From Planctomycetota bacterium (GTDB lineage: Bacteria > Planctomycetota > OFTM77): a stretch of DNA of 54,182 bases. Made by a program: the position numbers and the translations under genes. Location: positions 1-54,182 of the forward strand of contig JAJDCO010000141.1 of NCBI GenBank assembly GCA_029260795.1. The letters run 5' to 3'. Below are positions 42,504 through 51,868 of the stretch, piece by piece. The notes beneath the pieces were generated by a model, which was not told the origin of the DNA, did not search any database, and was given only the letters and a program-made list of their open reading frames with translations. Position 1 is the first letter of the stretch, and the number at the start of each line of letters is the position of its first letter.

Positions 42504-42653
42504 CTCTTCAGAGCTCCTGAGCCTTGCATCCCGCACAGGCGGCACTCCCGACACTCCCGCCGCCGGAGCGTGAACGCGCCGCGTCGCTTTGGTAAAACGG
42601 GACCCGCTCCGATGTCGGAAAACCCTTGTCATTTTGCAACGGGCAGACACTCC

Positions 42654-43790
42654 ATGCGGACGCTCTCGATCATCAGCTGGCTGCTATTCGCTACCGCCGT
42701 CGCGACGCCGACCTTCGCTTGGCAGGACCCTCCGGTCGAGGAAGAGGAGGACGACATCTTCCCTCCCGACTTCGAAGAGCCGAAGGACGGTGTGGGGCTG
42801 TACCTCCAGCATTGCGCGACTTGCCACGGCGCTCAAGGCGATGGGAAGGGGCCGCTCGTGCTCGAGGAACCCGCGCGCAGCTTCGAGGAAGGTGGCTTCT
42901 CGTTCGGCAATAGCCGCGAGGCACTGTTCAAGACGATCACCTCGGGCCTGCCCGGCCGCTCCAAGATGCCCGGTTTCAAGTCCTACCTCACCGAGGACCA
43001 GCGCTGGCTGGTCGTCGACCACGTGCGGACGCTCATGCCGGAGGAGCAGACGGTCTCCGCTCGAGACACCGAGCTGCGAGTTCTCGATCGCCCGGTCGTG
43101 GCGAGGGGGTTGCTCCCTTCTCTGGGCGATGACCTGCCCGATTGGCCCCGCGGCCTCTTGATCGGCTCGCCCGACGGACTCAGCTTCCAGTATCGAACCG
43201 ACGACGTTCGGCTGGTGGCGCTCCGCATGGGACGGTTTGCGGATCGTCGGGACTGGAACGGACGCGGTGGTGATCCTCTGGTACCGCTCGGTCAACGACT
43301 GGTGACCTTCGGCGGTGGAGACCCGGGTCCGGCCTTCGCGCGCGACTTCGGGGCGGACTCGCCGCCCGAGACTCTCCAAGCGCGCTTCCGTGGGACCTGG
43401 ATTCGTGGTCGGCGCTCGGGCCTCCGGACCGAGCTTTGGAGCGGACGTTCGCTGGCGAGCGTCGAGGAGGAGCTGGCCGTCGAGGCGGTGACGGGTTTCA
43501 CGCGTCGCCTGAGGGCGCGGGGTGAGACGAGCGATCTCGCGGTGGGCTTGACGGGGGGCGAGGGCTCAGCGTGGACGGTCGATCGGACGGAGACACCCCG
43601 ATGGGCGACGAGTGCGACCGACGCCGGAACGCTGATCGTGTTTCCCCATGTACGAACGCGTTGGCGAGTGACGGACACCGAGATCTGGCTGCGAGTGCCT
43701 GCCTCGGGGGAGCTTTCGGTGACCTATCTGCTCGTCGATGATGCTGCGCGCGCGCGAATCGAAGCGGCCATTCAGGAGATCGTGCGATGA
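42654..43790 (+). CDS. Secreted mono-heme cytochrome c protein
   Basis: 378 residues from ATG 42654; the frame is open upstream but the earlier ATGs give no signal peptide, whereas this one does (MRTLSIISWLLFATAVATPTFAWQ). An acidic linker (EEEEDD) precedes a cytochrome c domain with CATCH at 54-58 and the Met ligand at 105 (SKMPGF). The remaining ~250 residues are a beta-rich domain that resembles the heme-binding domain of ethylbenzene dehydrogenase-like (DOMON-type) subunits only loosely, so I leave it unnamed. The stop overlaps the next start (ATGA); the two genes form a unit. Confidence 0.78.
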   Translation: MRTLSIISWLLFATAVATPTFAWQDPPVEEEEDDIFPPDFEEPKDGVGLYLQHCATCHGAQGDGKGPLVLEEPARSFEEGGFSFGNSREALFKTITSGLPGRSKMPGFKSYLTEDQRWLVVDHVRTLMPEEQTVSARDTELRVLDRPVVARGLLPSLGDDLPDWPRGLLIGSPDGLSFQYRTDDVRLVALRMGRFADRRDWNGRGGDPLVPLGQRLVTFGGGDPGPAFARDFGADSPPETLQARFRGTWIRGRRSGLRTELWSGRSLASVEEELAVEAVTGFTRRLRARGETSDLAVGLTGGEGSAWTVDRTETPRWATSATDAGTLIVFPHVRTRWRVTDTEIWLRVPASGELSVTYLLVDDAARARIEAAIQEIVR

Positions 43791-46462
43791 AGAGGCTCTG
43801 GCTGCTCGGCTTGCTCGCGCTCCCCTTTACCGCCCTCGAGGCGGAGGACGATCCCAGCGAGCCTTATCGCCTCGAGTATCTCACGCCACCCGATGGGGCA
43901 CGGCTCGAGGTCGGCGGTCTCGACTTCTTGCCCGATGGCCGCTTGGTCGTCAGTACTCGCCGCGGCCAAGTGTGGATCCTCGACAACGTCCTCTCGCCGG
44001 ATCCGGCCGAGGCGGGTTTCACGCTCTTCGCGGAAGGCCTTCGCGAAGGACTGGGTCTCGAGATCGTCCATGGCGAGATCTACGTGCTCCAGCGCGGTGA
44101 GCTCTCGCGGCTGCGCGACGTCGATGGCGATGGCGTTTGCGATGACATCGACACGATCACGAACGACTGGGGCGTCAGCGGCAACTACCACGAGTTCGCC
44201 TTCGGTCTGCCGCGGGACGCGGCCGGCAACTTCTACGCTTCGCTCAACGTGTCTTTCTTCAGCCCGAAGTGGTGGCATGGCAAGTCGCCCGTTCCCTACC
44301 GGGGCTGGGTGCTTCAGATCTCGCCGAAGGGAAAGGTCACCCCCTTCGCCGCCGGCTTCCGGAGCCCGTGCGGAATCAGCTCGAACGCCGACGGAGACAT
44401 CTTCGTCACCGACAACCAGGGGGACTGGGTGCCGGCGTGCCCGATCCTGCACGTCCAGGAGGGGCGCTTTTACGGCCACCCGGCTTCGCTCGATTGGTCT
44501 CCGGAGTATCGAGCTTCGGGCCGGCGCTCGACGGATACGGTTCCGCCCGAGAGGGAGCGGGCACCCGCTGCCGTCTGGTTGCCGTACAAGTGGTCGCGAT
44601 CGACCGGCAACATCGTCTTCGATCAGACCGGAGGCAGGTTCGGTCCGTTCGGGGGTCAAGCATTGGTCTCGGAGATGACCAATGGGCTGCTGATGCGCGT
44701 CCAGCTCGAGAAGGTGCGGGGGCAGTATCAGGGGGCCGCTTTCTTGTTTCGGGAGCACGTGGGCTCGGCGACGCGTCTGCGCTTCGCACCCGACGGGTCG
44801 CTCTTCGTCGGCATGACGAATCGAGGCTGGGGCGGGCAAGCGCCCGCGGACGGCCTGGCGCGCCTGCGTTGGAATGGGCAGGTGGCGATGGAGATGGGCA
44901 AGGTGCACCTCTTGCCGAAGGGCTTCGAGGTCACCTTCACGCATCCACTCGGGGCGACCGGCTTGAAGGCGGCCCAGATCGCGGTCGAGCAGTTCGACTA
45001 CAGCTACTGGTGGGAGTACGGATCGCCCGAGACGAATCGGACCGAGGTTCCCGTGACCGACGTCACGCTCTCGGACGATCGCCGGACGGCGCGCATTCAG
45101 ACCACTGGCCTGAGGCCCGGCATGGTGGCCCGGGTGGTCCTGACGGGAGTGACCTCGGCCGACGGCTCTCCGCTCCGACACGGTGAGTTCGACTACACCA
45201 TCAATCAGCTTCCCGACGGACCTTGGAGCGACAAGCACGTCGCCAACCGAGTGGCGCCTCCGCCCACCCGCGATCGGTGGGAAGAGGGCATGCTCATGCT
45301 GACGCAGGGCGATCCGCTCGCTGCCTGGCAAGGGGACGGATGGAAAGCCGGTCGGGCTCGACTGGACGGGGCCAATCGGCGGAAGCTGGTGTCCGAAGCC
45401 GAAGGGGACGAGCTGGTCGACCTCGGTGAGTCGGGGGCCGGTGATCTCGTCTCTCGCTACGACTTCGGCGACCTCGATTTCCATGTCGAGTTCATGCTCC
45501 CCGAGGGAGGCAACTCGGGCGTGTACGTCATGGGTCGCTACGAGATCCAGCTCCTCGACAGCTTGGGCAAGACCGAGCTGGGCTTTGGCGACTTGGGCGG
45601 CATCTACCAGGGTTGGGAAGAGCATGCTGGGTGGAAGGGTCGTCCGCCGATGTTCAACGCCTTTGGCGGCGCCGGCCAGTGGCACTCGCTGGACGTCAGC
45701 TTCGTGGCGCCCCGCTTCGATGCGAGTGGAAAGAAGATTGCCAACGCTCGCTTCCTGCGCGTGAAGATCAATGACGTCCTGCTGCATGAAGACGTCGAGG
45801 TCACACACCCGACGCGCGGAGCCTTGCCCGGTCCCGAGGTGGCGCTCGGTCCGCTGCGGATCCAAGGCGATCACGGCCCGGTCGCGATTCGCAATGTCCG
45901 CGTCAAGCGCCGCGAGCTGACCCGCTCCGAGCCTGAGGGGGACTGGCAGCGGATCTTCGACGGCGAGTCGCTCGCCGGCTGGAAGGCGAACGAGGGGGAA
46001 GGATGGACGGTCGAGGATGGCAGCATCGTCGGTCGTGGATCTCGCAGCCATCTCTTCAGCGCTCGGGGAGACTATCGCGACTTCGAGCTCAAGGCACGGG
46101 TGCGCATCAACGACGGCGGCAACTCGGGACTCTGCTTTCGAACCAAGTTCGCCGCCGGCTGGCCACCGGGATACGAAGCGCAGGTCAACAGCTCTCACCC
46201 GGATCCTCAGCGGACCGGAAGCCTGTACAACCTCTCGTCCGTTCGCTCGGCTCTCGTGCCCCCGAACACCTGGTTCGACTACCACCTCACCTGCCAGGAT
46301 GTCGCGGAAGGCGTGCACGTCTCGATTCGGGTCAACGGCGTGACCGTCGTCGATCAGATCGACCGCGAGCGACGACACTCCGAGGGTCACGTGGCGCTGC
46401 AGCAGCATCACGATGGCTCGGTCGTCTGGTACAAGGACCTACAGATCCGCGAGCTGAAGTAG
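43787..46462 (+). CDS. Secreted beta-propeller (PVC-type) fused to two DUF1080 domains
   Basis: 891 residues, coupled by ATGA to the cytochrome c gene. A signal peptide (MKRLWLLGLLALPFTALEA) precedes a six-bladed glucose/sorbosone-dehydrogenase-like propeller (about 25-480): GGLDFLPDGRLVVSTRRGQVW, NYHEFAFGLPRDAAGNFY, AGFRSPCGISSNADGDIFVTDNQGDW, and SATRLRFAPDGSLFVGMTNRGWG. From ~500 there are two 3-keto-disaccharide hydrolase (DUF1080, LamG-like) domains: the first about 500-715 with PEGGNSGVYVMGRYEIQLLDS, the second about 718-891 with RIFDGESLAGWKA and NDGGNSGLCFRTK. Such proteins occur in planctomycete polysaccharide-use loci. The partner cytochrome suggests a periplasmic sugar or alcohol oxidation step followed by 3-keto-glycoside cleavage. 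Confidence 0.82.
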   Translation: MKRLWLLGLLALPFTALEAEDDPSEPYRLEYLTPPDGARLEVGGLDFLPDGRLVVSTRRGQVWILDNVLSPDPAEAGFTLFAEGLREGLGLEIVHGEIYVLQRGELSRLRDVDGDGVCDDIDTITNDWGVSGNYHEFAFGLPRDAAGNFYASLNVSFFSPKWWHGKSPVPYRGWVLQISPKGKVTPFAAGFRSPCGISSNADGDIFVTDNQGDWVPACPILHVQEGRFYGHPASLDWSPEYRASGRRSTDTVPPERERAPAAVWLPYKWSRSTGNIVFDQTGGRFGPFGGQALVSEMTNGLLMRVQLEKVRGQYQGAAFLFREHVGSATRLRFAPDGSLFVGMTNRGWGGQAPADGLARLRWNGQVAMEMGKVHLLPKGFEVTFTHPLGATGLKAAQIAVEQFDYSYWWEYGSPETNRTEVPVTDVTLSDDRRTARIQTTGLRPGMVARVVLTGVTSADGSPLRHGEFDYTINQLPDGPWSDKHVANRVAPPPTRDRWEEGMLMLTQGDPLAAWQGDGWKAGRARLDGANRRKLVSEAEGDELVDLGESGAGDLVSRYDFGDLDFHVEFMLPEGGNSGVYVMGRYEIQLLDSLGKTELGFGDLGGIYQGWEEHAGWKGRPPMFNAFGGAGQWHSLDVSFVAPRFDASGKKIANARFLRVKINDVLLHEDVEVTHPTRGALPGPEVALGPLRIQGDHGPVAIRNVRVKRRELTRSEPEGDWQRIFDGESLAGWKANEGEGWTVEDGSIVGRGSRSHLFSARGDYRDFELKARVRINDGGNSGLCFRTKFAAGWPPGYEAQVNSSHPDPQRTGSLYNLSSVRSALVPPNTWFDYHLTCQDVAEGVHVSIRVNGVTVVDQIDRERRHSEGHVALQQHHDGSVVWYKDLQIRELK

Positions 46463-46524
46463 ACCGAGCTCCCAGAATCGAACGGCACTCGCCGGCGGTC
46501 GTGGGCTCTCTCGGAGTGTGCCCC

Positions 46525-46548
46525 TCCGCGGTCCCGGCGGGCCGCGGA
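46525..46548 (+). terminator. Hairpin after the propeller/DUF1080 gene
   Basis: TCCGCGG (46525-46531) pairs with CCGCGGA (46542-46548) around a 10-base loop, followed by TTGAAAC. The stem is strong but the T-run is poor. It lies 62 bases after the stop and 50 bases before the M14 gene. Confidence 0.4.
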
Positions 46549-46597
46549 TTGAAACACCTGTCTTCGAAGAACCCCCCACTGACACGAGGAGACGACG

Positions 46598-49204
46598 ATG
46601 CGACGAGCCTGGCTGGCGACCGGAGTCCTGATGCTGGGGTGGGCCGTGTCGGTGCGAGGCGAGGACCTCGCGTACTACTTGCCGGAAGGCGTGCAGTACG
46701 ACGCGGCGATCCCCAAGCCGGAAGCCGTGTTGGGCTGGACGGTGGGGGAGTGGCATGTCCGCCACGATCAGCTCGTCGAGTATATGCGCGCCGTGGCAGC
46801 GGCCTCGGATCGCGTGCAGATCGAGGAGATCGGTCGCACGCACGAGGAGCGGCCGCTCCTTCTGCTGACCATCTCGTCGCCGAGTAACCTCGGACGCCTC
46901 GAAGACATTCAGCGAAGGCACCGCGCCCTGTGCAACGGGAGCCGGGGCCTGCCTCCGATCGAGGACCTGCCGGTCGTGACCTGGATGGGATACAGCGTGC
47001 ACGGGAACGAGTCGAGTGGCTCCAACGCCGCGTTGCTCGCCGTCTACCACCTGGCTGCCGCCGAAGGACCTGAGATCGAGAGCCTGCTGTCTGGCTCGGT
47101 GATCCTCGTCGATCCTTCTCTCAACCCGGACGGCTTGAGTCGGTTCGCGCAGTGGGCCAACATGCACAAGGGCAAGCAGCTGGTCGGTAATCCGGCGAGC
47201 CGAGAGCACACCGAGGGCTGGCCGGCGGGACGTACGAATCACTATTGGTTCGATCTCAACCGCGACTGGTTGCTGCTGCAACACCCCGAGTCGCGCGCTC
47301 GCGTCAAGCAGTTCCACCGCTGGCGCCCGAACGTTCTGACCGATCACCACGAGATGGGGAGCGGCTCGACGTTCTTCTTTCAGCCCGGCATTCCCAGCCG
47401 GAAGAACCCGAATACCCCGCTCAAGAACGTCGAGCTGACCGAGAAGATCGGCGCCTATCATGCCGAGATCCTCGACCAGAACGGAAGCCTCTACTACTCC
47501 GAGGAGAGCTTCGACGACTTTTACTACGGCAAGGGCTCCACGTACCCGGACGTCCACGGCGCGGTCGGTATCCTGTTCGAGCAGGCGAGCTCTCGAGGGC
47601 ACTTGCAGGACACGAAGAATGGCCCGCTGACGTTTCCGTTCACGATCAAGAACCAGTTCCTGACGACGCTGTCGACGCTCCGAGCGGCACGGGATCTCCG
47701 GGCCGACCTCCTGTCCTATCAGCACGAGTTCTATCGAACCGCGCTCGAGGAGGCGACCAACGACGCGACTCAGGCCTATGTCTTCGGCGAAGCCTCGGAT
47801 CGCGGACGCACTCAACGCCTCGTCCAGCTTCTTCTCGGGCACGACATCCAGGTTCATCGCCTGGGTCAACGACTCACGCGTGGCGAGCGCGTCTTCGAGC
47901 CGGGAGTCGCGTACATCGTGCCGGCCAAGCAGCCCCAGTACCGGCTGGTCAAATCGGTCTTCGAGCGTCGGACCTCGTTCGAAGACGATGCCTTCTACGA
48001 CGTCTCGGCTTGGACCTTGCCCCTCGCCTTCGGTCTCCCGAGCCCGACCATTCTCGCCTCCGAGTACAGGTCCTCTTTCTTGGGAGAGCGCATCCTCGAC
48101 GGCTCGTTGCCGGAAGGGCGTCGTCCTCCGAGCGAAGGCGCGAACTTCTATGCATTCGAGTGGAGCGAGTACTTCGCCCCTCGGGCGCTCCACCGCTTGA
48201 TGGCGGCCGGACTGGAGGTCCGCGCGGCGACCGAGCCTTTTGAATGCGACACCGACGGCGGGCGGCGGCCCTTCGACCGCGGAGCCATCATCGTGGCGAT
48301 GGGCATCCAACGCGAGAAGGCAGCTCAGGTGCCCGCGTTGATGGATGAGATCGCGCGTCGGGATGGCGTCGACGTCTACGGCATCCGCTCGGGTCTCACA
48401 CCGGTCGGTATCGACCTCGGGAGCCCGAGCCTTGGCGAGCCGGCCCATCCCAAGCCCGTGCTCGTCGTCGGCGGAGGGACCTCGCCCTACGCGGCCGGGG
48501 AGCTCTGGCACCTCCTCGATGAGCGGTTCGAGATGCCTGTCGCACTCGTCGAAAGTAATCGACTGGGGCGCCTCGACTGGAGCGAGGTGACCCACCTCAT
48601 CCTCGTCTCGGGCAGCACCGGCGAGATCGGAGGCGGAGTGCTCGACGATCTCAAGGCGTGGGTGCGTGGGGGGGGGACCGTCATCGCCACCCAGGGAGCG
48701 GGAGATTGGGCCGGCCGTGAGCTGCTTCCCCCGGCGTCCGACTCCGAGAAGGAGAAGAAGAAGGACGAGGAAGAGAAGAAGCCCCAGGAGCGGATCCCCT
48801 ACGCCGAGTACCGCGCCAATCAGGCCAAGAACCTCGTCAGCGGCGCCATCTTCGAGACCCGAATCGATACGACGCACCCGCTGGGGTATGGGTACCCATA
48901 CGACTGGCTGCCGGTCTTCCGGCGTGGCACGTCGACGTGGGAGATCAGTGACGACCCGTACGCCACGGTCGCCCAGTACGTGGAGACGCCGCTCTTGGCG
49001 GGCTACTGCTCAGCCGAGAATCAAAAGGAGATCGCGGGCAAAGCGGCGGTGATCGCGCGGCGCCTCGGGCGCGGCGTCGTCGTTCAGATCGCCGATGACC
49101 CGAACTTCCGCGCCTTCTGGTACGGCCCGAATCGTGTCTTCCTGAATGCACTCTTCTTCTCGCCCCTCATCCGCTCCACGAGCGACACGCGAACGGGCGA
49201 GTGA
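46598..49204 (+). CDS. Secreted M14 family zinc carboxypeptidase
   Basis: 868 residues; CGAGGAG precedes the ATG. The signal peptide (1-21) is followed by the M14 domain: zinc motif HGNE (135-138) in MGYSVHGNESSGSNA, VDPSLNPDGLSRF, HYWFDLNRDWLLLQHPES, DHHEMG (~249) as the second zinc region, and GILFEQASSRG with the catalytic Glu. C-terminal to this are ~480 residues of beta-rich and alpha/beta (glutamine amidotransferase-like) structure, as in large family members. A Lys/Glu-rich run near 713-730 (EKEKKKDEEEKK) is a disordered loop. It releases C-terminal residues from peptides. A strong terminator follows. Confidence 0.88.
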   Translation: MRRAWLATGVLMLGWAVSVRGEDLAYYLPEGVQYDAAIPKPEAVLGWTVGEWHVRHDQLVEYMRAVAAASDRVQIEEIGRTHEERPLLLLTISSPSNLGRLEDIQRRHRALCNGSRGLPPIEDLPVVTWMGYSVHGNESSGSNAALLAVYHLAAAEGPEIESLLSGSVILVDPSLNPDGLSRFAQWANMHKGKQLVGNPASREHTEGWPAGRTNHYWFDLNRDWLLLQHPESRARVKQFHRWRPNVLTDHHEMGSGSTFFFQPGIPSRKNPNTPLKNVELTEKIGAYHAEILDQNGSLYYSEESFDDFYYGKGSTYPDVHGAVGILFEQASSRGHLQDTKNGPLTFPFTIKNQFLTTLSTLRAARDLRADLLSYQHEFYRTALEEATNDATQAYVFGEASDRGRTQRLVQLLLGHDIQVHRLGQRLTRGERVFEPGVAYIVPAKQPQYRLVKSVFERRTSFEDDAFYDVSAWTLPLAFGLPSPTILASEYRSSFLGERILDGSLPEGRRPPSEGANFYAFEWSEYFAPRALHRLMAAGLEVRAATEPFECDTDGGRRPFDRGAIIVAMGIQREKAAQVPALMDEIARRDGVDVYGIRSGLTPVGIDLGSPSLGEPAHPKPVLVVGGGTSPYAAGELWHLLDERFEMPVALVESNRLGRLDWSEVTHLILVSGSTGEIGGGVLDDLKAWVRGGGTVIATQGAGDWAGRELLPPASDSEKEKKKDEEEKKPQERIPYAEYRANQAKNLVSGAIFETRIDTTHPLGYGYPYDWLPVFRRGTSTWEISDDPYATVAQYVETPLLAGYCSAENQKEIAGKAAVIARRLGRGVVVQIADDPNFRAFWYGPNRVFLNALFFSPLIRSTSDTRTGE

Positions 49205-49335
49205 GAACCGAAGCAAGGAGTGCGAAGCGAGGAGTAGGTCCGCGAAGCGAGCTCGTCGGTTCCGAAGGAGACGCTTGCTCCGGAGCGAGCGGAGCTGACG
49301 CCCGCAGTTGCCGGGGCGAGTGGAGCTAACACCAA
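49205..49335 (+). repeat. Degenerate relative of the 85-bp repeat family
   Basis: This spacer contains GGAGTAGGTCCGCGAAGCGAGC, matching CGGAGTGCGTCCGCGGAGTGAAGC in part, and two versions of the other end, CTCCGGAGCGAGCGGAGCTGACGC and GCCGGGGCGAGTGGAGCTAAC. So it is a degenerate form of the tandem element at 42258-42503, here after the M14 gene. Confidence 0.5.
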
Positions 49336-49355
49336 CAACGACGAAACCAACGAAG

Positions 49356-49388
49356 ACGGCGGCACCGGAGGGTGCCGCCGTTTCTCTT
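49356..49388 (+). terminator. Rho-independent terminator of the M14 gene
   Basis: ACGGCGGCACC (49356-49366) pairs perfectly with GGTGCCGCCGT (49371-49381) around GGAG, followed by TTCTCTT. It also lies at the 3' end of the converging ahcY gene, where the T-tract is poorer. Confidence 0.8.
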
Positions 49389-49405
49389 CAGGCCGCCTTC
49401 GTGTC

Positions 49406-50875
<1,470 letters not shown>

Positions 50876-50956
50876 GTTGTTCTCTAACTTTCAGAGTATC
50901 CAGCGTTTGTGTGCCCGAAGGCGAGAAGGGGCGCCGCAGGGGTCGCGCGCGACCAA

Positions 50957-50988
50957 TAATCTTTGTATCGAGATTTGTTGATAGATTA
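50957..50988 (-). promoter_or_regulatory. AT-rich upstream region of ahcY with inverted repeats
   Basis: A distinct AT-rich patch about 80-110 bases before the ahcY start. TATCGA (50966-50971) and TTGATA (50978-50983) form a palindrome with one mismatch, and TAATCT/AGATTA (50957-50962, 50983-50988) frame it. The inner site resembles the TATCAA-N6-TTGATA type operators I recall for SahR-like methionine-cycle regulators, but the match is not strong. Confidence 0.35.
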
Positions 50989-51035
50989 CTTGTGACCCGC
51001 GGATCGGTCAAGCCTGCGGCGACATTTTGAAGGGT

Positions 51036-51071
51036 GCGCGGGGAGCCCGTCGGGCTCGGGCTCCCTCGCGC
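51036..51071 (-). terminator. Strong hairpin at the end of the beta-helix gene
   Basis: GCGCGGGGAGCCCG pairs with CGGGCTCCC-T-CGCGC (one bulged T) around a 7-base loop, directly after the stop of the minus-strand gene. No clear T-run, so it may depend on the high stem stability. Confidence 0.6.
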
Positions 51072-51072
51072 A

Positions 51073-51678
51073 TCAACGCCCCGTGGCCGCGCGGCTCACT
51101 GCGTCACGATCGATCGGGTCTCGGCGACTGAAACCAGGGCCGATCCCGCTGCCCCCGTCGAGCGAGGAGTTGTCGCGGATGAGGTTGCCGGTGATGAGCG
51201 GGGAGGCATCCTGTCGGACTCGGATGCCGCCACCGCCGTTTCCTGAAACGGTGTTGGCGCGCAGGGTGGGCGAGGCGCGGTCGCAGGTGATGCCGACGGT
51301 CCCGAAGGGGCCCGAGGCACCGGTGACGGTGAATCCTTCGAGCCGGGCGGTCGACGGCTCACCGCTCTGGAAGGTGACGGCCGACAGTGCGCCCGGGCTC
51401 TGGATGATCGTGAGATCGGCGCCGAAGGCGCTGCGGACGACGATGCTCTGGCCGAGGAAGTCGATGTTCTCGACGTAGGTGCCGGGCGCGACGAGCACCT
51501 CGTCACCGTTCGTGGCGGCTTGGATGCCCTCTTGGATCGTGCAGAAGGGATCGTTGATCGTGCCGTCGCCGGGGCAGGTCGAGCTGTTGACGTCGACGTA
51601 GAGGGTCTGGGCTTCCGCCGAGGCGGCGGCCGAGGTGAGGCAAACGATGAGCGCAAGGCCGCGGAGGGCACTGGGCAT
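51073..51678 (-). CDS. Short secreted right-handed beta-helix protein
   Basis: 201 residues from ATG 51678 (AGGAG upstream); the longer frame to 51804 lacks a signal. Signal peptide (about 1-23, ALIVCLTSAAASAEAQ), then the DUF1565/parallel-beta-helix opening TLYVDVNSSTCPGDGTINDPF and CTIQEGIQAATNGDEVLVAPGTYVENIDF. Helix coils follow (LEGFTVTGASGPFGTVGITCDRAS, LRANTVSGNGGGGIRVRQDAS). Full-length relatives usually carry many more coils; here the coils stop after ~175 residues and the last ~20 residues (DPIDRDAVSRAATGR) look unrelated. A frameshift or recent truncation is likely. Surface polysaccharide binding is a guess. Confidence 0.7.
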   Translation of the reverse strand: MPSALRGLALIVCLTSAAASAEAQTLYVDVNSSTCPGDGTINDPFCTIQEGIQAATNGDEVLVAPGTYVENIDFLGQSIVVRSAFGADLTIIQSPGALSAVTFQSGEPSTARLEGFTVTGASGPFGTVGITCDRASPTLRANTVSGNGGGGIRVRQDASPLITGNLIRDNSSLDGGSGIGPGFSRRDPIDRDAVSRAATGR

Positions 51679-51808
51679 GACGGGGCTCCTCTCGAGTGGA
51701 GATCCGGTATCGCGGCGTGGCGGGAGGCAGAGTGTTCTTGGAGAAGGATTCGAGGTTACGGGAGGAGTGAGTGGTGGGCAAAGGGGGAGGGGTGTCGAAA
51801 CCAAGAGA

Positions 51809-51836
51809 AACGGGGAGGCCGTTTGGCCTCCCCGTT
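51809..51836 (-). terminator. Rho-independent terminator of the secreted protein gene
   Basis: AACGGGGAGGCC (51809-51820) pairs perfectly with GGCCTCCCCGTT (51825-51836) around a four-base loop. On the minus strand it is followed by TCTCTTGGTTTC. It lies 33 bases past the stop of the gene at 51869. Confidence 0.85.
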
Positions 51837-51868
51837 CGGAGTGAGTGTCGTGAGACTCTCAGTCAGTC

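Larger units (their letters stand above)
42100..42653. other. Repeat-filled intergenic region
   Basis: 554 bases with no supported gene. It contains three CTTCGGAGGCC units spaced by 19 bases and three tandem 85-bp units. Minus-strand reading frames across the tandem units are open but shift phase with each unit, since 85 is not a multiple of 3, so they do not encode a repeated protein. Confidence 0.65.

Noticed and set aside
42284..42529. Repetitive minus-strand protein across the 85-bp units
   Set aside because: The unit length of 85 changes frame each time, so repeated peptide text is an artefact of DNA repetition.
43772..46411. 879-codon open frame on the minus strand
   Set aside because: It lies wholly opposite the propeller/DUF1080 gene. 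Its composition is what the complement of a GC-rich gene gives, and there is no family signature or ribosome site.
46439..48877. 812-codon open frame on the minus strand
   Set aside because: Opposite the M14 carboxypeptidase gene, which has zinc motifs and a signal peptide. The antisense frame has neither homology nor a start context.
50876..51035. SAH riboswitch upstream of ahcY
   Set aside because: I looked for the conserved core and pairing pattern of the SAH riboswitch and did not find them. GGTCGCGCGCGACC near 50941 is only a simple palindrome. A covariance search would settle it.
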